This document shows positions 43,510 to 54,525 of a stretch of DNA of 64,000 nt, in pieces. Both the position numbers and the translations under genes were made by a program. The first letter of the stretch is position 1; each line of letters starts with the position of its first letter. The notes beneath the pieces are model-generated. The model was not told the DNA's origin. It did not search any database and worked only from the letters and a program-made list of their open reading frames with translations. Origin of the DNA: Skeletonema tropicum (lineage: Eukaryota > Bacillariophyta > Thalassiosirophyceae > Thalassiosirales > Thalassiosiraceae); assembly GCA_037178625.1 (NCBI GenBank), contig CM074134.1, forward strand, positions 2,542,001 through 2,606,000. The letters run 5' to 3'.

Positions 43510-44291
43510 TTTGATTGGCCGAGAGATCAAAGACCGTCTGATATAAATAGATTGCAAAGTATGTAAATAATCTAGCAGCACATCGGCATCGGTTTGAAAG
43601 GCAGGCAGGCTCCTCTCTTGCTTTTGGAGCTGCAGCGTTGTTCTGTGTTATAGAGTTGCTAATAATATGTAGTGTTGTGCTGTTGTCTGTTTGTTTCAGA
43701 GACATTCAGAGAACTGGGTCTTCCTTCACATCACGCAAGACTTGCTATTCTAAAATTCAAAAATGCTGGACGGAAGCACGGTGACGGAAGTTTGAAGAAA
43801 AGTTTACCGGGTGGTCTTGTCGGCGAAGGGAAAGGTGATCTGAGTGCCGAGCTAGATAGAGATGTGTCTGATGTCATCGCATCTATTTATGGAATGTGGC
43901 TTCGTCGGACAAAAATCGGACACCGCTTGCGAAGGCCTTCGTTTCGATTGGTTGAGAGTCCCAGCTAGAAATGAAATCGAAGGAAACTTGCTACATACAT
44001 ATATACATACATATCAACGCCCTACCTATGTACCTTCAAGCCCGCATTCCACACAAACATCATCATCATCATCATCTATCATCATCCATCATCATATCAA
44101 TTTTTTGATAAAGCTATTCAAAGCACTCTATAAGTAGTTCAACCTTTACTCAGGTTGGATAACTAATTAACACAGCAGAGCCGCCATCAGCTCGCCATAA
44201 CATACGAGAGATAAGACCGGTCGACGCCACTATTAGTCTACTTGGACTCCTTCAACATCTCAGTAGTATCTATTATCGCCAACCACAAGAA
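43510..44291. other. Gap with a weak possible exon
   Basis: A plus-strand frame at 43700-43968 follows a good acceptor-like TTTGTTTCAG and reads FRELGLPSHHARLAILKFKN, faintly like the end of a SAM domain, but has no ATG and no partner exon that I can see. ATC/CAT microsatellite at 44055-44095. Not supported as a gene. Confidence 0.4.
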
Positions 44292-45104
44292 ATGAAGCGG
44301 GCACCTTTGCGTCAAATATTCTTGTGCACAGCATCATCATCATCATCAACTCTTTCATCGGCCTTTGTCAGCACCACATCATCATCACGCTTCCACAACA
44401 ACAACTTATCAAAAGTTGCATCTCATCAGATCCACACCACCACCAGTACTAAAATCATTATGGCAGCCACTAAAAATCTCGTAATTGATCCATTTTGCTT
44501 TCGTCAATTCAAAGAAAATGACTCCTCTACAGGCTACCAAGGGACAGTATTCAACAGTATCCATGGAAAAGTTTGAACAAATCGCCAATGAACGATTTGA
44601 CTCATCCAACCTCCAAGACGGCTACGCACCCTTTTGCAAACACATCTTCATCGAGAATGATTTTACCGATGCACGAGTATGCGTATTACCAATCACGACG
44701 GAGAATGAACACTGCCTCCGATCGAAGTATGAGGCGAGGAATGACAAGGAGTTGCCAGTGTTAACGAGATATTTTGATAAGGAATTGTTGTTGGAGGGGA
44801 AAGAGGAAAGTGAGGTGTTTCCGGTTGCGAAATATTTGGATCTTATTTTGTATTCGAGAGAGCAGATTGTTAAGGAGAATGCCGCCATGGGGAAGGAAAG
44901 TGAGGAGGGTGAAGAAGAGGCAGCTCCGTGGGGAATCATGTGAGTATCAAAGCACAAGATATCAACAAGGAGTTACCCATGACTCCAATTACAGCGATGA
45001 GGAATGCTTTGGGGAAGGAGCATGGGGGGAGTGGTGTACCGATTGATAGGGAGAAGTATATGGAAGCTTTTGAGTATTGGAAGGACCATGCTACTGTGAC
45101 TTGA
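44292..45104 (+). CDS. DUF3228-like protein with organelle presequence, frame shifted twice
   Basis: ATG 44292 opens a Ser/Thr-rich presequence of ~55 residues (an internal Met at 44460 could start a cytosolic form), then NLVIDPFCFRQFKENDSSTG .. YQGTVFNS. Near 44565 one extra base shifts the frame; the next frame gives MEKFEQIANERFD, YAPFCKHIFIENDF, RVCVLPITTENEHCLRS and FPVAKYLDLILYSREQI. Near 44940 another shift (one base lost, or two gained) leads to VSIKAQDINKELPMTPITAM, RNALGKEHGGSGVPIDREKY and the stop at 45104. I recognise this pattern as the uncharacterised DUF3228 family of bacteria and algae; function unknown. The whole repaired protein has about 270 residues, near family length plus a leader. 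Confidence 0.7.
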
Positions 45105-45189
45105 GTTGTTACTTGCTTTATTATAAGTACAAAAGAAGCATGATTTTACTTTAACAATCTATGTTCTGTGTATTTAATTTTTATTCCCA

Positions 45190-45430
45190 TCTCTATTATC
45201 TACTTATATACAAGCGAAATGGGCCAAGCTTCGTCCAGTAAGTATTCCTTTGTACATTCCTTCTTGCCTCGTTCATTGATGCACCTCTAGAGATTGAACA
45301 TAACATCCATAAATTCAGTCCCTTTCCCGTCTCTACATATCATCTATACAAGCGAAATGGGTCAATCCAATAAGTATGCTTTTGTACATTCATTCGTGCC
45401 TTCTATACATAGCGTTCATTGAGCACCTCT
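45190..45430. repeat. Tandem duplication of about 140 bp at the 3' end of an ankyrin gene
   Basis: The block 45207-45293 (ACAAGCGAAATGGG .. GCACCTCTAG) recurs at 45349-45433 with changes. The second copy includes the stop codon of the ankyrin gene. AAGCGAAAxGGG..CAGCTTC also matches the 3' end of the paralogous ankyrin gene at 49186-49210. Confidence 0.55.
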
Positions 45431-46871
45431 AGCTTGATCAACCCTTTTTCTATTCTTCCAATACAGCAGCTTCCGATGCCGCCATACTTGACGATATCAG
45501 GTCTTGCTCGAATCAACGTAAACATTGTGTCCAATGGATGCACAACAGCATCTACAATCTTCGGTTCGTTGTCTGGTCTTAACACAACATCACATGATGC
45601 AATAGCACCCACCGCATGCACATATGTCTCCAAACTTTCATGCAGCACAGATTGAAGATTAAGCATGATAAGGGCACTCAACACGTCTGCTCTCCATCCC
45701 ACATCCATGGCAATATGCAAAGGGAGGTGTCCACTATTGTTCCGTACGTACACTGCATTTTTGTTTGATGCATGAACAAAACGAAAAGCCTCGACCTCTC
45801 CTTTATAGGAAGGGTTGTCCAGGAGTAAGTGAAGAGCTGTGTTCCCATATTCGTCAACTGCATATGCGGATGAATGATAATCTGGTTCAGAGGCGCAGTG
45901 GTATAGGAAGCTAAACATGCTTTCGGGACAGATTCCCATGGGAAGACGACAAACAGAGTGGAACAAGTTGTGTCGAAGAATATGCAAGTCTTCATCGTTT
46001 GCATCAACGATTCCAGCAGTCTTTTCGGAATTGTTCTAAATACCAGGTCAAAACTTGTAGCAAACGATAGGTTGACATCTTGCTTCTGGTACATTTCGTC
46101 TTCGTCCCTTGTCCCTTTAGTATCAAAGTATTGATTGCAAACAATATCTAATGGAGTTCTTCCTCTCTCATCTTTCTCGATTAACAACGAGTAGCCCTGC
46201 TGGATGAAATAATGCACAGCTCGTAACGTATCGAAATCGAACGATATTGGTCTTGAAAGTAAGTAATGAAGCACATTTCGACCTTGATAATCAGGCCGTG
46301 CCAAGACATGTAACGAAGTGGAATGCTCCAGCAGATGTTCTTGCAATAAAGCACGGAAAAGAGGCAACTGGCCGTGATCACAGATCAGCTGCAGCGGTGA
46401 CACCCGAGCATGATTCTTTTGATCCAGAAGTAATCTCAATGAACCCCCGCTAGTGTTTCTAGTTCTAGATACGATGGAGGAAGGGAACTTCTTGGCCCCA
46501 AATCCTACCCTTTCCGCAGCTGTCAAGATGGCCGACACAAGACGAAACAAGTTATCTTGCTCGGTAGTATCCTCATTGTACACTAACAAGCTGTGCAGCA
46601 CAGTATATCCCCGTTCATCATCAAGTGTGGATTTCACCTTACCCGGATGGAGGGTCTCTTTTCTGTAGACCAGATTGAGAAACGCTGTGTAACCGCCGTC
46701 GCGAATCTTGACTTCTTTTGGATGTGTTTGACATCTATGGATTGCATCTTCCCATTGATGGCTAGCTATGAGGGCATGAAGCTCACTGGGAGGATTAGGC
46801 CGAGGATTCTTCGATTTGTCTGAGATGGGATCGGTACGGCATAGGAACCTGACAGAATTCGGTAGTCTCAT
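45403..46871 (-). CDS. Ankyrin-repeat protein, frame shifted once
   Basis: Starts at ATG 46871 (upstream frame opens with GTG). N-terminal NPPSELHALIASHQWEDAIH matches the paralog at 49.2-51.1 kb (PPSELHALVAAAKWEAAIER). Ankyrin-type repeats follow: DERGYTVLHSLLVYNED, NHARVSPLQLICDHGQLPLF, YQGRNVLHYLLSRPI, DERGRTPLDIVCNQYF. Around 46030 the frame must change by one lost base or two gained to reach NLFHSVCRLPMGICPESM, GNTALHLLLDNPSYKG, NNSGHLPLHIAMD and EPKIVDAVVHPLDTMF, all conserved with the paralog. The repaired protein has about 490 residues and lacks the basic tail of the paralog. Role unknown; such repeats bind proteins. Confidence 0.75.
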
Positions 46872-47281
46872 GGTGCAATCTTGTGCAATATTGGGTTTCA
46901 AATAATAATATAACAGAAATTTTGAAGTACGTCTGATTAGCCCTCTAGGGGCGAAATCCGCCCGACTCACAAAAAGATCGACGACCTCTGTGAATGGGTT
47001 GAGCCACTAGCTATTTACAGTTAGGTCTCTCTCTCTTTAGAGCGATGCAACGCGGTCATTAAAGTTGCGTACATTCTCGGCAGCATGCCAACGGCATAAT
47101 AATATGCATGTGCATGTTGATTCGTGTTGTGCTTCAATTTCTTTTGAAAGAACATTTAGGAACATCACATTCAACGTAGGAATTCATACGAATTTTGGCA
47201 GACCACCACAACATCACACATACTCCTATCAATCAAGTACTTATTAGTTTTAGGCCATGGCCATTCAACAACACGATAACC
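46872..47281. promoter_or_regulatory. Divergent promoter region
   Basis: 410 bases between the ankyrin gene (minus) and the CLC gene (plus). Nothing specific recognised. Confidence 0.35.
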
Positions 47282-48964
47282 ATGAAAGCAAACGTCCCTA
47301 CGCCAATCACTTTGCTACTATTGCTACTTTTCATACATCCCGCGTCAGGCCATTTCTATGCGAAAGGAAGAGCTGCGTCAGTTTCAGATGCTTCGTCAAC
47401 AACAACAGTAGCGTTTGTTCGACCCAAGACCAATCAGCCATCAACAAAATTGTCCATCAACAGCATCACATCAGATGAAGATGATGATGATGATGGCATA
47501 GTATTTCGCCAAGCTGCCATAGTCGGTATCATCACTGCCGCTATGGGACATATCTACGGCCATATTCTAGATGGGACAGTGAAGGGAGTTTGGAACTACC
47601 TCCCAAACTACTTGCAAAAACGTGGCATGCTCGATAATGCTCTTGGTACCTACTACATTCCCTTGACATGTTCTATAGGTGGGCTCCTAATGGGCATATT
47701 ATCCATCAAATTGAAACCATCCTTTGTGGTTGCAGACTTTGTAAAAGCGCTGTCTGGAAGTCAAGCTGATATGAGTATCTTCCCATCCAAGTTGATGCCG
47801 GCTCTGTCGAACTTGCTATTGTTGTCTTTGGTAACTTCCACGTTTGGGTTTAGTGTCGGTCCAGAAGCGCCCATGGTGTGTGCTGGTGGATTGGTTGGGA
47901 AGGCCTTGTCGAATAGATGGAACAACTATGAATGCAACACAAATACACAAATTGATAGCAATAGGGACGTTATTATGACATACGCTGGTGCAGCCGGAGC
48001 ATTAACAGCATTCATGGGCATACCTCTTGCTGGATCAATATTTGCCTTGGAACTTACTCGAGCATCTGCTGGTATGGCATCCGCAGCAGCTGATGCATTA
48101 GTTCCGGCAGTTGTTGCGAGTGTGGCAGCTCTGGCGTTTATTCGTGGAATTGCCGATCCAAAGTCGTCAGTTGGTGGACATTTTCGGTATCTTCCTGGTA
48201 TTCCTAATCTGAGTGGAAGGGTTACCATTTTGACGTCGTTAGTGTGTGGTATTGGTGGAGCATTGATTGCTACATTCTTTCACAAGTTAGTTCATTTTCT
48301 CAAGGATGTTTTGTGGAGTGAGCTGGTGCCAGATGATGAGAATGGAAAGGATGGAAGTGCACGGACGTCATTCATTGAAATTGATCGAGAGATCTTGGTA
48401 AAGACTATCATTGGTATTGCCGTTGGTGTTTTGAGTATGAAGTACCCTTCCACAATGTTTTGGGGTGAAGGAAGTCTCCAAACTTCTATAGATGGACAAA
48501 AGACTCCTTTTTCTGATACCAAGCATGGGCGTGGGATACCGAGCTTCTTGACAGCTCATGCTAATGTCGATCCAAATACTCCTATTGAGTCATCCTGGGC
48601 AGCCATCCAAGTTGGTGTGGCTAAACTTACTTCAATCGCTTTGGCTTGTGCAGGGAAATTCCCAGGTGGTATCATCTTCCCACTATTCTTTGCTGCAGCA
48701 CCTATTGCAAACGCAATATGTCTTTTCGTATCGCAGCATTTTGATGTACCAGTCGATTCCCTCGCAGTAATGGCACTTATGGCATCTACACAGGCAAGTG
48801 TTACGAGAACACCTTTGGCAACAGTGCTAATGCTGACTTTATCAGCGTCGCCTGACACAGAACTGTCAAAAATGTTGCCATGTGTTATTTTATCATCGTA
48901 CATGGGAGTTTTTACCTCTCGCTATTTATCAAAGGAATCTTCTTACTTTGCTTATTCAAAGTGA
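47282..48964 (+). CDS. CLC-family chloride channel or transporter with N-terminal signal
   Basis: Start at ATG 47282 (560 residues; upstream frame opens with TTG). A signal peptide (ITLLLLLLFIHPASG-HF) and an acidic linker (SDEDDDDDG) precede about ten membrane helices. CLC landmarks: GFSVGPEAPMVCAGG, where GPEAP replaces the usual G(K/R)EGP and keeps the gating-Glu position (about residue 194); GIPLAGSIFALELT; and AGKFPGGIIFPLFFAAAPIA for the GxFxP ion-binding motif. No CBS domains follow, as in bacterial and some plastid forms. It should move chloride across an internal membrane; the signal with a following aromatic-containing HF could indicate the plastid, but the motif is not the standard AF site. 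Flanked on both sides by ankyrin paralogs. No intron. Confidence 0.88.
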   Translation: MKANVPTPITLLLLLLFIHPASGHFYAKGRAASVSDASSTTTVAFVRPKTNQPSTKLSINSITSDEDDDDDGIVFRQAAIVGIITAAMGHIYGHILDGTVKGVWNYLPNYLQKRGMLDNALGTYYIPLTCSIGGLLMGILSIKLKPSFVVADFVKALSGSQADMSIFPSKLMPALSNLLLLSLVTSTFGFSVGPEAPMVCAGGLVGKALSNRWNNYECNTNTQIDSNRDVIMTYAGAAGALTAFMGIPLAGSIFALELTRASAGMASAAADALVPAVVASVAALAFIRGIADPKSSVGGHFRYLPGIPNLSGRVTILTSLVCGIGGALIATFFHKLVHFLKDVLWSELVPDDENGKDGSARTSFIEIDREILVKTIIGIAVGVLSMKYPSTMFWGEGSLQTSIDGQKTPFSDTKHGRGIPSFLTAHANVDPNTPIESSWAAIQVGVAKLTSIALACAGKFPGGIIFPLFFAAAPIANAICLFVSQHFDVPVDSLAVMALMASTQASVTRTPLATVLMLTLSASPDTELSKMLPCVILSSYMGVFTSRYLSKESSYFAYSK

Positions 48965-49163
48965 CGACACTTTGGAAGCAGCGGTTTATCTTTACAATAG
49001 TAGGATTAGCAATAATAGAACTAGCAAAGCTTCAACCAAGCGTTATCATGTGGCAACCTGCACCCAGTTCTTGCGTATCCCTCTGTCGTTGGTTGGTAGG
49101 TGTATCTTGAAGTCGAATACTACCGAGATTATTACAACAAAATATTTCTACATCGACTTCTTC

Positions 49164-51065
49164 TTAACGTTTGCTCTCCCGACTAAATAAGCGAAACGGG
49201 TTCAGCTTCTTCCTCCACGACATCTTTCCTCCGCCATTTGATTTTTCTTCCTTTGCGTCCAATTCCTCCGATCTGCCGAATGAAACGAAATCAGGCCTGG
49301 CTCGAAGCAACTTGAACATTGTATCAAGCGGATTCACAACATCATCGACTATCTTCGGTTCACTGTCTGGTTCTAACACATCACTTGATGATGCAACAAT
49401 ACCAAGAACATGAGCTATCAATATAGGTGTATCCTCAAATCTTTCATCCAACAGCACAGCTTCGGGATTTAACATGATCAAGTCTGCCATAACGTCTCTT
49501 CGTCCAGCATCCATAGCAATACGCAAAGGGAGGTGTCCATTATTGTTCTGTGTGTAAATTGCATCTCTATTTGATGCAAGAACATATCGAAACTCTCTTT
49601 GACTTTGATTATACGCCCGATTACGAGGACGATAAGATGGTTGTTGAGATGCATTGCCTTCTCCAGCGTAGGAAGGGTTGGCCAGGAGTAAATGAAGAGC
49701 TGTATTGCCATTCGTGTCCACTTCTTTTACGGTACTTGTAGTGTCTTTGTAAAGGAACTTGAACATAAGTTCGGGGCAGACTCCCATCGGAAGACGACAA
49801 ACAGCATGAAACAAGTTTTGTGGGATAATATCGTCGTTGTTCACTTCTTCATCGTTTGTCGCATGTGTCACAAGCTCTCCTCGTTCCAAATAACCAACCA
49901 ATACTTTTAGCAATAGATAACTCTTTTCGTACCTTTCCTCACCGGTATGCTCATTATTCCTCCGGAAAGAGCTAGCGTGCATATAATAATGATCAAACAC
50001 ATAGTCCAATGGAGTTTTCCCTCGATCATCCTTCTGAAGTAGCAACGAGTACTCCTGCCCAATAACATAATGCAACGCTCGAAACGTGTCATCCGTTGGT
50101 TCACTAATTTCCGTTAAATGATGAAGCACATTCCGATTTTGTCTATCAAGAAGTGTCAAGAGTTGCTGACTTGAATCCGGATGTTCTCGCAAAAGAACAC
50201 GTAACAGAGGAACCTTACCGTTCGTAAACCCTCCTTGTAGACAAACAAGATGCAATGGAGACCATTTCGCACGATTCAATTGATCTAGAAGTAACCTCGA
50301 TGATCCCCCGCTCTTTCTATCGGTGGACATGGCTGCAAACAAGTCTGCATCGGTAACCTCCTTCAGTGATTCTTGATAACGGTTCATCGAAGCAGAGAAT
50401 TTACATTGTAGATTATTCACGAGTTCTTCACGAACGAGCAAATCGTCGGTATTCTTCTTTTCCTCTTTTGACTCATTAAGTTCCTTTTGAATGTGTGAAC
50501 TTTCTTCTTGGAGTAATTCTAATTTCTTTTCGCAATTTTCAGCTCGGTTAAAAATCTTCGATGCTTCAATTGCAAGTGCAGCCTTATCATGTTGGGGGGC
50601 GGTGATTATTTTCTCTGTTGCAGATTCTATGGCAACAATGTCGGATTTAATCACCTCGATATCACTGTAAAATTGTTTCATATGATAAATATCATCGTAC
50701 TTGACTCTCCCCAGAGGAAACTCTGCCTTGAAATCGACATCCTCTGCCGCTCTCAAAATAGCCGACACAAGAGGGACCAGTTCCTCTCCATCGGTAGTCC
50801 GATTGTACGCTAATAGGCTATGTAGCACTGTATATCCCCGCTCGTCACGAAGTCCAGAACTCACTTCGTCGGGATGGGAGCTGCACCTTTCTATGGCGGC
50901 CTCCCATTTCGCCGCAGCTACGAGGGCGTGAAGCTCGCTGGGAGGAGGAGCGGCTGGTGGGGCGGAAATGGCAACATGATGTCGGAGGGCGGGTGATTCG
51001 CTGATTAGTGGGAAGAGCCTTCTGATATTGGATCTTTCGTCGGCAATGGCGGCGATGGCGGCCAT
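49164..51065 (-). CDS. Ankyrin-repeat protein with central coiled coil
   Basis: A clean 633-codon frame from ATG 51065. PPSELHALVAAAKWEAAIER then RDERGYTVLHSLLAYNR begins the repeat region. Residues ~135-225 are a strongly charged coiled coil (EKKLELLQEESSHIQKELNE). Further ankyrin units: NRAKWSPLHLVCLQGG, RQNRNVLHHLTEISEP, DRGKTPLDYVFDHYY, TNGNTALHLLLANPSYAG, NNGHLPLRIAMDAGRRDV. The C-terminus is basic (SWRKKLNPFRLFSRESKR). Shares most of its length with the gene at 45.4-46.9 kb, which lacks the coiled coil, so one of them gained or lost it. No intron. Function unknown. Confidence 0.85.
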   Translation of the reverse strand: MAAIAAIADERSNIRRLFPLISESPALRHHVAISAPPAAPPPSELHALVAAAKWEAAIERCSSHPDEVSSGLRDERGYTVLHSLLAYNRTTDGEELVPLVSAILRAAEDVDFKAEFPLGRVKYDDIYHMKQFYSDIEVIKSDIVAIESATEKIITAPQHDKAALAIEASKIFNRAENCEKKLELLQEESSHIQKELNESKEEKKNTDDLLVREELVNNLQCKFSASMNRYQESLKEVTDADLFAAMSTDRKSGGSSRLLLDQLNRAKWSPLHLVCLQGGFTNGKVPLLRVLLREHPDSSQQLLTLLDRQNRNVLHHLTEISEPTDDTFRALHYVIGQEYSLLLQKDDRGKTPLDYVFDHYYMHASSFRRNNEHTGEERYEKSYLLLKVLVGYLERGELVTHATNDEEVNNDDIIPQNLFHAVCRLPMGVCPELMFKFLYKDTTSTVKEVDTNGNTALHLLLANPSYAGEGNASQQPSYRPRNRAYNQSQREFRYVLASNRDAIYTQNNNGHLPLRIAMDAGRRDVMADLIMLNPEAVLLDERFEDTPILIAHVLGIVASSSDVLEPDSEPKIVDDVVNPLDTMFKLLRARPDFVSFGRSEELDAKEEKSNGGGKMSWRKKLNPFRLFSRESKR

Positions 51066-51308
51066 GGTGATGATGGGGTTGTTGTTGTTGCGGTGGCAAT
51101 TACAATTATGAAATTTATGGCAGTTTGCCTTTCATCATCGTGATTGACAGCAAAATTTTTGTTGGGCGCGCGCGCTCTGTGCGCGATGAATCTTGTGTGT
51201 GCATGAACATCTTTCTCATATTAGAAGTAGCTACTAAAACCGACACAGTGGTATGCTCTGTCACAAAAACTATCGACTTCAGTCTCACTGCAACAAAAAA
51301 GCGGGGAT

Positions 51309-51866
51309 CAGGGTTTTGCACCCGAGTTCGCACCCATAACCGATACCCGAGGTTTTTGGCTCGGGTACGGGTAAATACCCGATACCCGATACCCGCAAAA
51401 AGTCCCCCCTCGGGTATTACCCGGTACCCGATACCCGAGTACAATACCCATTATTTCGGGTATGGGTATTTCGTGATTTTCGTGTGGAAAAAGGTCGGTT
51501 TAGGGGCCATTTTAGACCAAAGTACTTCGATTTTGCACGTAAAAGATCCAATATTTCTTCAAATCGGGCGAGCTGCCCCGATTTCGGAAAGATTTTATCT
51601 CAAGTTCAATTCAAAAAGCCTCCTTTCGAGCGTTGGCGAAATGACTCACCAAAATTTTTTTCTAAGTACCCAACAATTTCGCTAAAATTGGTAGGAATTA
51701 GTACCATGGTCGCTAAAACAAATACCCATACCCAATACCCGATACCCGAGTATTTTGACTCGGGTATCGGGTATATACCCGATACCCATACCCGATGCCC
51801 CTTTTCCAGGGATACCCATACCCGTACCCATACCCGACGGGATTTTCCCTCGGGTGCAAATCCCTG
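51309..51866. mobile_element. hAT-type MITE, 558 bp, with internal TACCCGA repeats
   Basis: Inverted ends CAGGGTTTTGCACCCGAG (51309) and its complement CTCGGGTGCAAATCCCTG (51849-51866) differ at one position. Both sides carry the direct 8-base repeat GCGGGGAT (51301-51308 and 51867-51874). CAGGG ends plus an 8-base target duplication define the hAT superfamily. Both subterminal regions are filled with short copies of TACCCGA in both orientations, a usual feature of hAT transposase binding regions, here very dense. No transposase coding. Confidence 0.9.
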
Positions 51867-52321
51867 GCGGGGATGTGTAAGGGGATCTGCCCTTTTTCCT
51901 CGGTTCTCCCCTCTAAAGTAGATCCCCCCATCATCCCCAAACCACAACAGCAAAAACCAACATACTCTCCCCGCCCAACACATCCCCCCCTCAGCCATCT
52001 TTTTCTCCGTGGGAAACCGCTAAAATCCCCTCCCCGTCCCCCCGCTGAGTCCCAGTGAGTCCAAAGTCGGGCTAATTTAGGTCAACACAGATTTTATTGT
52101 TCTACATACGACTTCAAAATACCCATAGATGAAAGTAATACTGAATTACTATACTTGTGTGTACTGTGTAGTCTTATGTATGCATGTAACATTGTAAAAT
52201 ACACATATGTATAAGTACCACAAAATATCTGTACTAATTTCACCTACTTATTATTTCCGCCGCAAATATCATCTATGCTCATCAGCTGCTTCATTTGAAG
52301 TTTTATGTTGTGAAATATGTA

Positions 52322-52420
52322 TTTTTTTTTTTTAATTTATTAAATAAGTGATTAGTTTAGGATGGTATTCAGGAACTGTTACTGGGCAAGCTGGATCTGA
52401 ACTTGCCCATTTTAGGTAAT
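52322..52420 (+). repeat. Dispersed repeat, copy 2 (partner at 2.0 kb)
   Basis: T12 run followed by AAATAAGTGATTAG .. GGATCTGAACTT and CCCATTTTAG, matching 1977-2125 in the same orientation. Shorter than copy 1 because it lacks about 45 internal bases. Confidence 0.7.
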
Positions 52421-52579
52421 AAGAGGAGTGCAGTCTAGGTATCTCTAGTTCAGTGGCAAGTCCGCACTCCTCTTGTCACCTGTGCTAGGTGATGGTATGT
52501 TCTATGTATTGATGACTAAATAATATTGTTATGCATTACCATCATCACGTATGTATTTATATATATCATTATATCAATT

Positions 52580-53537
52580 ATGGACCAGTGTGCAACAGAG
52601 CGATCAAATATGACAGTGAATAACGGTGACTCCAGTATTTGTAAAAGCGGGGTGATACTCATTCAGAGGTATATGAGCCTCCAAAATAACACTATTGCTG
52701 CACTTTGCAATGCAGCCCAAGAACCAGGTGAGAATGGATATCCTATAACTATTCTTATTGACCTAACCTTTTGTTGAAAAAGTCATTATCCGTGTTTCTC
52801 TGACGATCAATACTTATTTCTGCAACCTCAATAGGACTCACAGCAAGCTACTTAACCCTAATCAAACGCCACGGTAATTTGAAAGCAAATGAGGTCAGGT
52901 TGCCTCATGTCTTCGACATTATTGCTTTGCTAGCACAACGCATGCCAGAAGATTTGACTCAACAAGCAAAACAACCGAAGGATTTGTGTGTATTTATGGG
53001 TGGTTTTGCATCAGAAGCTGAAGAATTCATGAGATTCAGTCCGAAATTCTTCTTCATTACCTGCGACTTGCTTGCGGTGAATGATGATTTTCCACAGTGG
53101 GATGTTGGACCGCGGACCCAATTGGTAGTGCCAGTCATTTGGAGAGAGGGATACTACTACATCATTTCAGGGCATGAAAATATCCCACTATATCGCATTC
53201 ATCATCCGAAGGATTTTTTTTCTCCGAAGACGGGAAAGCTCTCCTCCTTCGAATGATAGCCCATTGGTACTGCGACGGAAAAAAAGGGATTGTAGTTGAC
53301 TTACATTATACCCATGATGGTAAGCATAGTATTTACTGCTTGCCAAATATTAGTGGTAGTGATGACTGGCCAATGGAGCTGTGGGACGATCTAAATGAAG
53401 ATGAGATAAATGCAATCATTCCCTTTGAAGTGGTGCATGAGCCTGTAATTCCATTCAATCAAAAGTATTCTGTACAGCTTGTGCAGCTCAACGACTCTAG
53501 TAATATTATTGAGGTGAAGTTCCCCAAAAAAGAATGA
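52580..53537 (+). CDS. Unknown two-exon protein, frame shifted once at a T8 tract
   Basis: Exons 52580-52727 and 52835-53537 with donor G/GTGAGA and acceptor CTCAATAG. Start at ATG 52580 (MDQCATERSNMTVNN). Exon 2 reads SYLTLIKRHGNLKANEVRLP, VFDIIALLAQRMPEDL, FITCDLLAVNDDFPQWDVGP, LYRIHHPKDFFF and then, after adding one base to the T8 run at about 53215-53222, SEDGKALLLRMIAHWYCDG, GIVVDLHYTHDGKHSIYCLP and the stop at 53537. About 285 residues. Beta-rich second half. No family recognised. Followed directly by a satellite array. Confidence 0.6.
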
Positions 53538-53589
53538 AACAGAAGGATAATATAATGCACTAAGATAATCAACATACAAATACAATTAA

Positions 53590-54525
53590 ATAAGGTACCA
53601 TGTGGTGCTGCAGGCCGAGTCACACTGGACCTCTCTTGTCGGCTACGAGACTGTATAGCATCGCTTCTGCGCACTCCAGTCGTCTGAGCAGCGCTAATGT
53701 GCTTGTATACTATCACAGAAAAGTAGAATGGGCCACTAAAGCGGCTCATACACTTAGTCACGACTTTAGATATGATTCGGTAGAATGTGATGATGCTGGC
53801 CAGCCCACACTGGACCTCACACATCAGCTACGAGGCTGTAGTACCGCTTCTGGGGAAGCTAGTTGTCTGAGCAGTGTCAATGTACTTGTATACTGTCACC
53901 GCCGAGTATAATGGGCCACTAGAAGCGCCTCGTGCATATATTACAGTCGATATAGATACGATTTGGTACCATGTGGTGCTGCAGGCCTACTCACACTAGA
54001 TCTCACACATAAGCAATGAGACTGTAGCATCGCTTCTACGCACCCCAGTCGTCTGAGCAGTGTCAATTTGCTTGTATACTATCACCGCCGAGTATAATGG
54101 GCCACTAGAAGCGCCTCATGCGTATATTACAGTCGATAGATACGATTTGGTACCATGTGGTGCTGCTGGTAAGCCCACGCTGGACCTCACACATCAGCTA
54201 TAGGCTGTAGCATCTCTTCTACGGACTCCAGTCTTCTGAGCAGTGTCAATGTGCTTGTATACTGTCACCGCCGAGTATAATGGGCCACTAGAAGCGCCTT
54301 ATGCGTATATTACAGTCGATAGATACGATTTGGTACCATGTGGTGCTGCTGGCCAGCCCACACTGGATCTGACAGATCAGCTATGAGACTGTAGCATCGC
54401 TTCTACGCACCCCAGTCGTCTGAGCAGTGTCAATGTGCTTGTATACTGTCACCGCCGAGTATAATGGCCCACTAGAAGCGGCTCATGCGTATATTACAGT
54501 CGATAGATAGGATTGTACCCTTCTC
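53590..54525 (+). repeat. Satellite array, five units of about 184 bp, plus orientation
   Basis: The phrase ACCATGTGGTGCTGCTGG or a variant recurs at about 53597, 53782, 53968, 54152 and 54335 (spacing 183-186). Each unit continues CAGCCCACACTGGACCTCAC, TGTAGCATCGCTTCTACGCA, GTCGTCTGAGCAGTGTCAAT and TATAATGGGCCACTAGAAGC. The last unit breaks off near 54520. Units 3-5 are the most alike. Confidence 0.85.

Larger units (their letters stand above)
51066..52579. other. Gap with mobile elements and repeats
   Basis: Contains the hAT-type MITE (51309-51866) and the dispersed repeat at 52322. At 52420-52480 a hairpin (AAGAGGAGTGC..GCACTCCTCTT) is visible. The stretch 51880-52070 is unusually C-rich on the plus strand. 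No gene supported. Confidence 0.55.

Noticed and set aside
43672..43968. Possible SAM-domain exon
   Set aside because: Similarity is faint, there is no ATG and no second exon could be placed.
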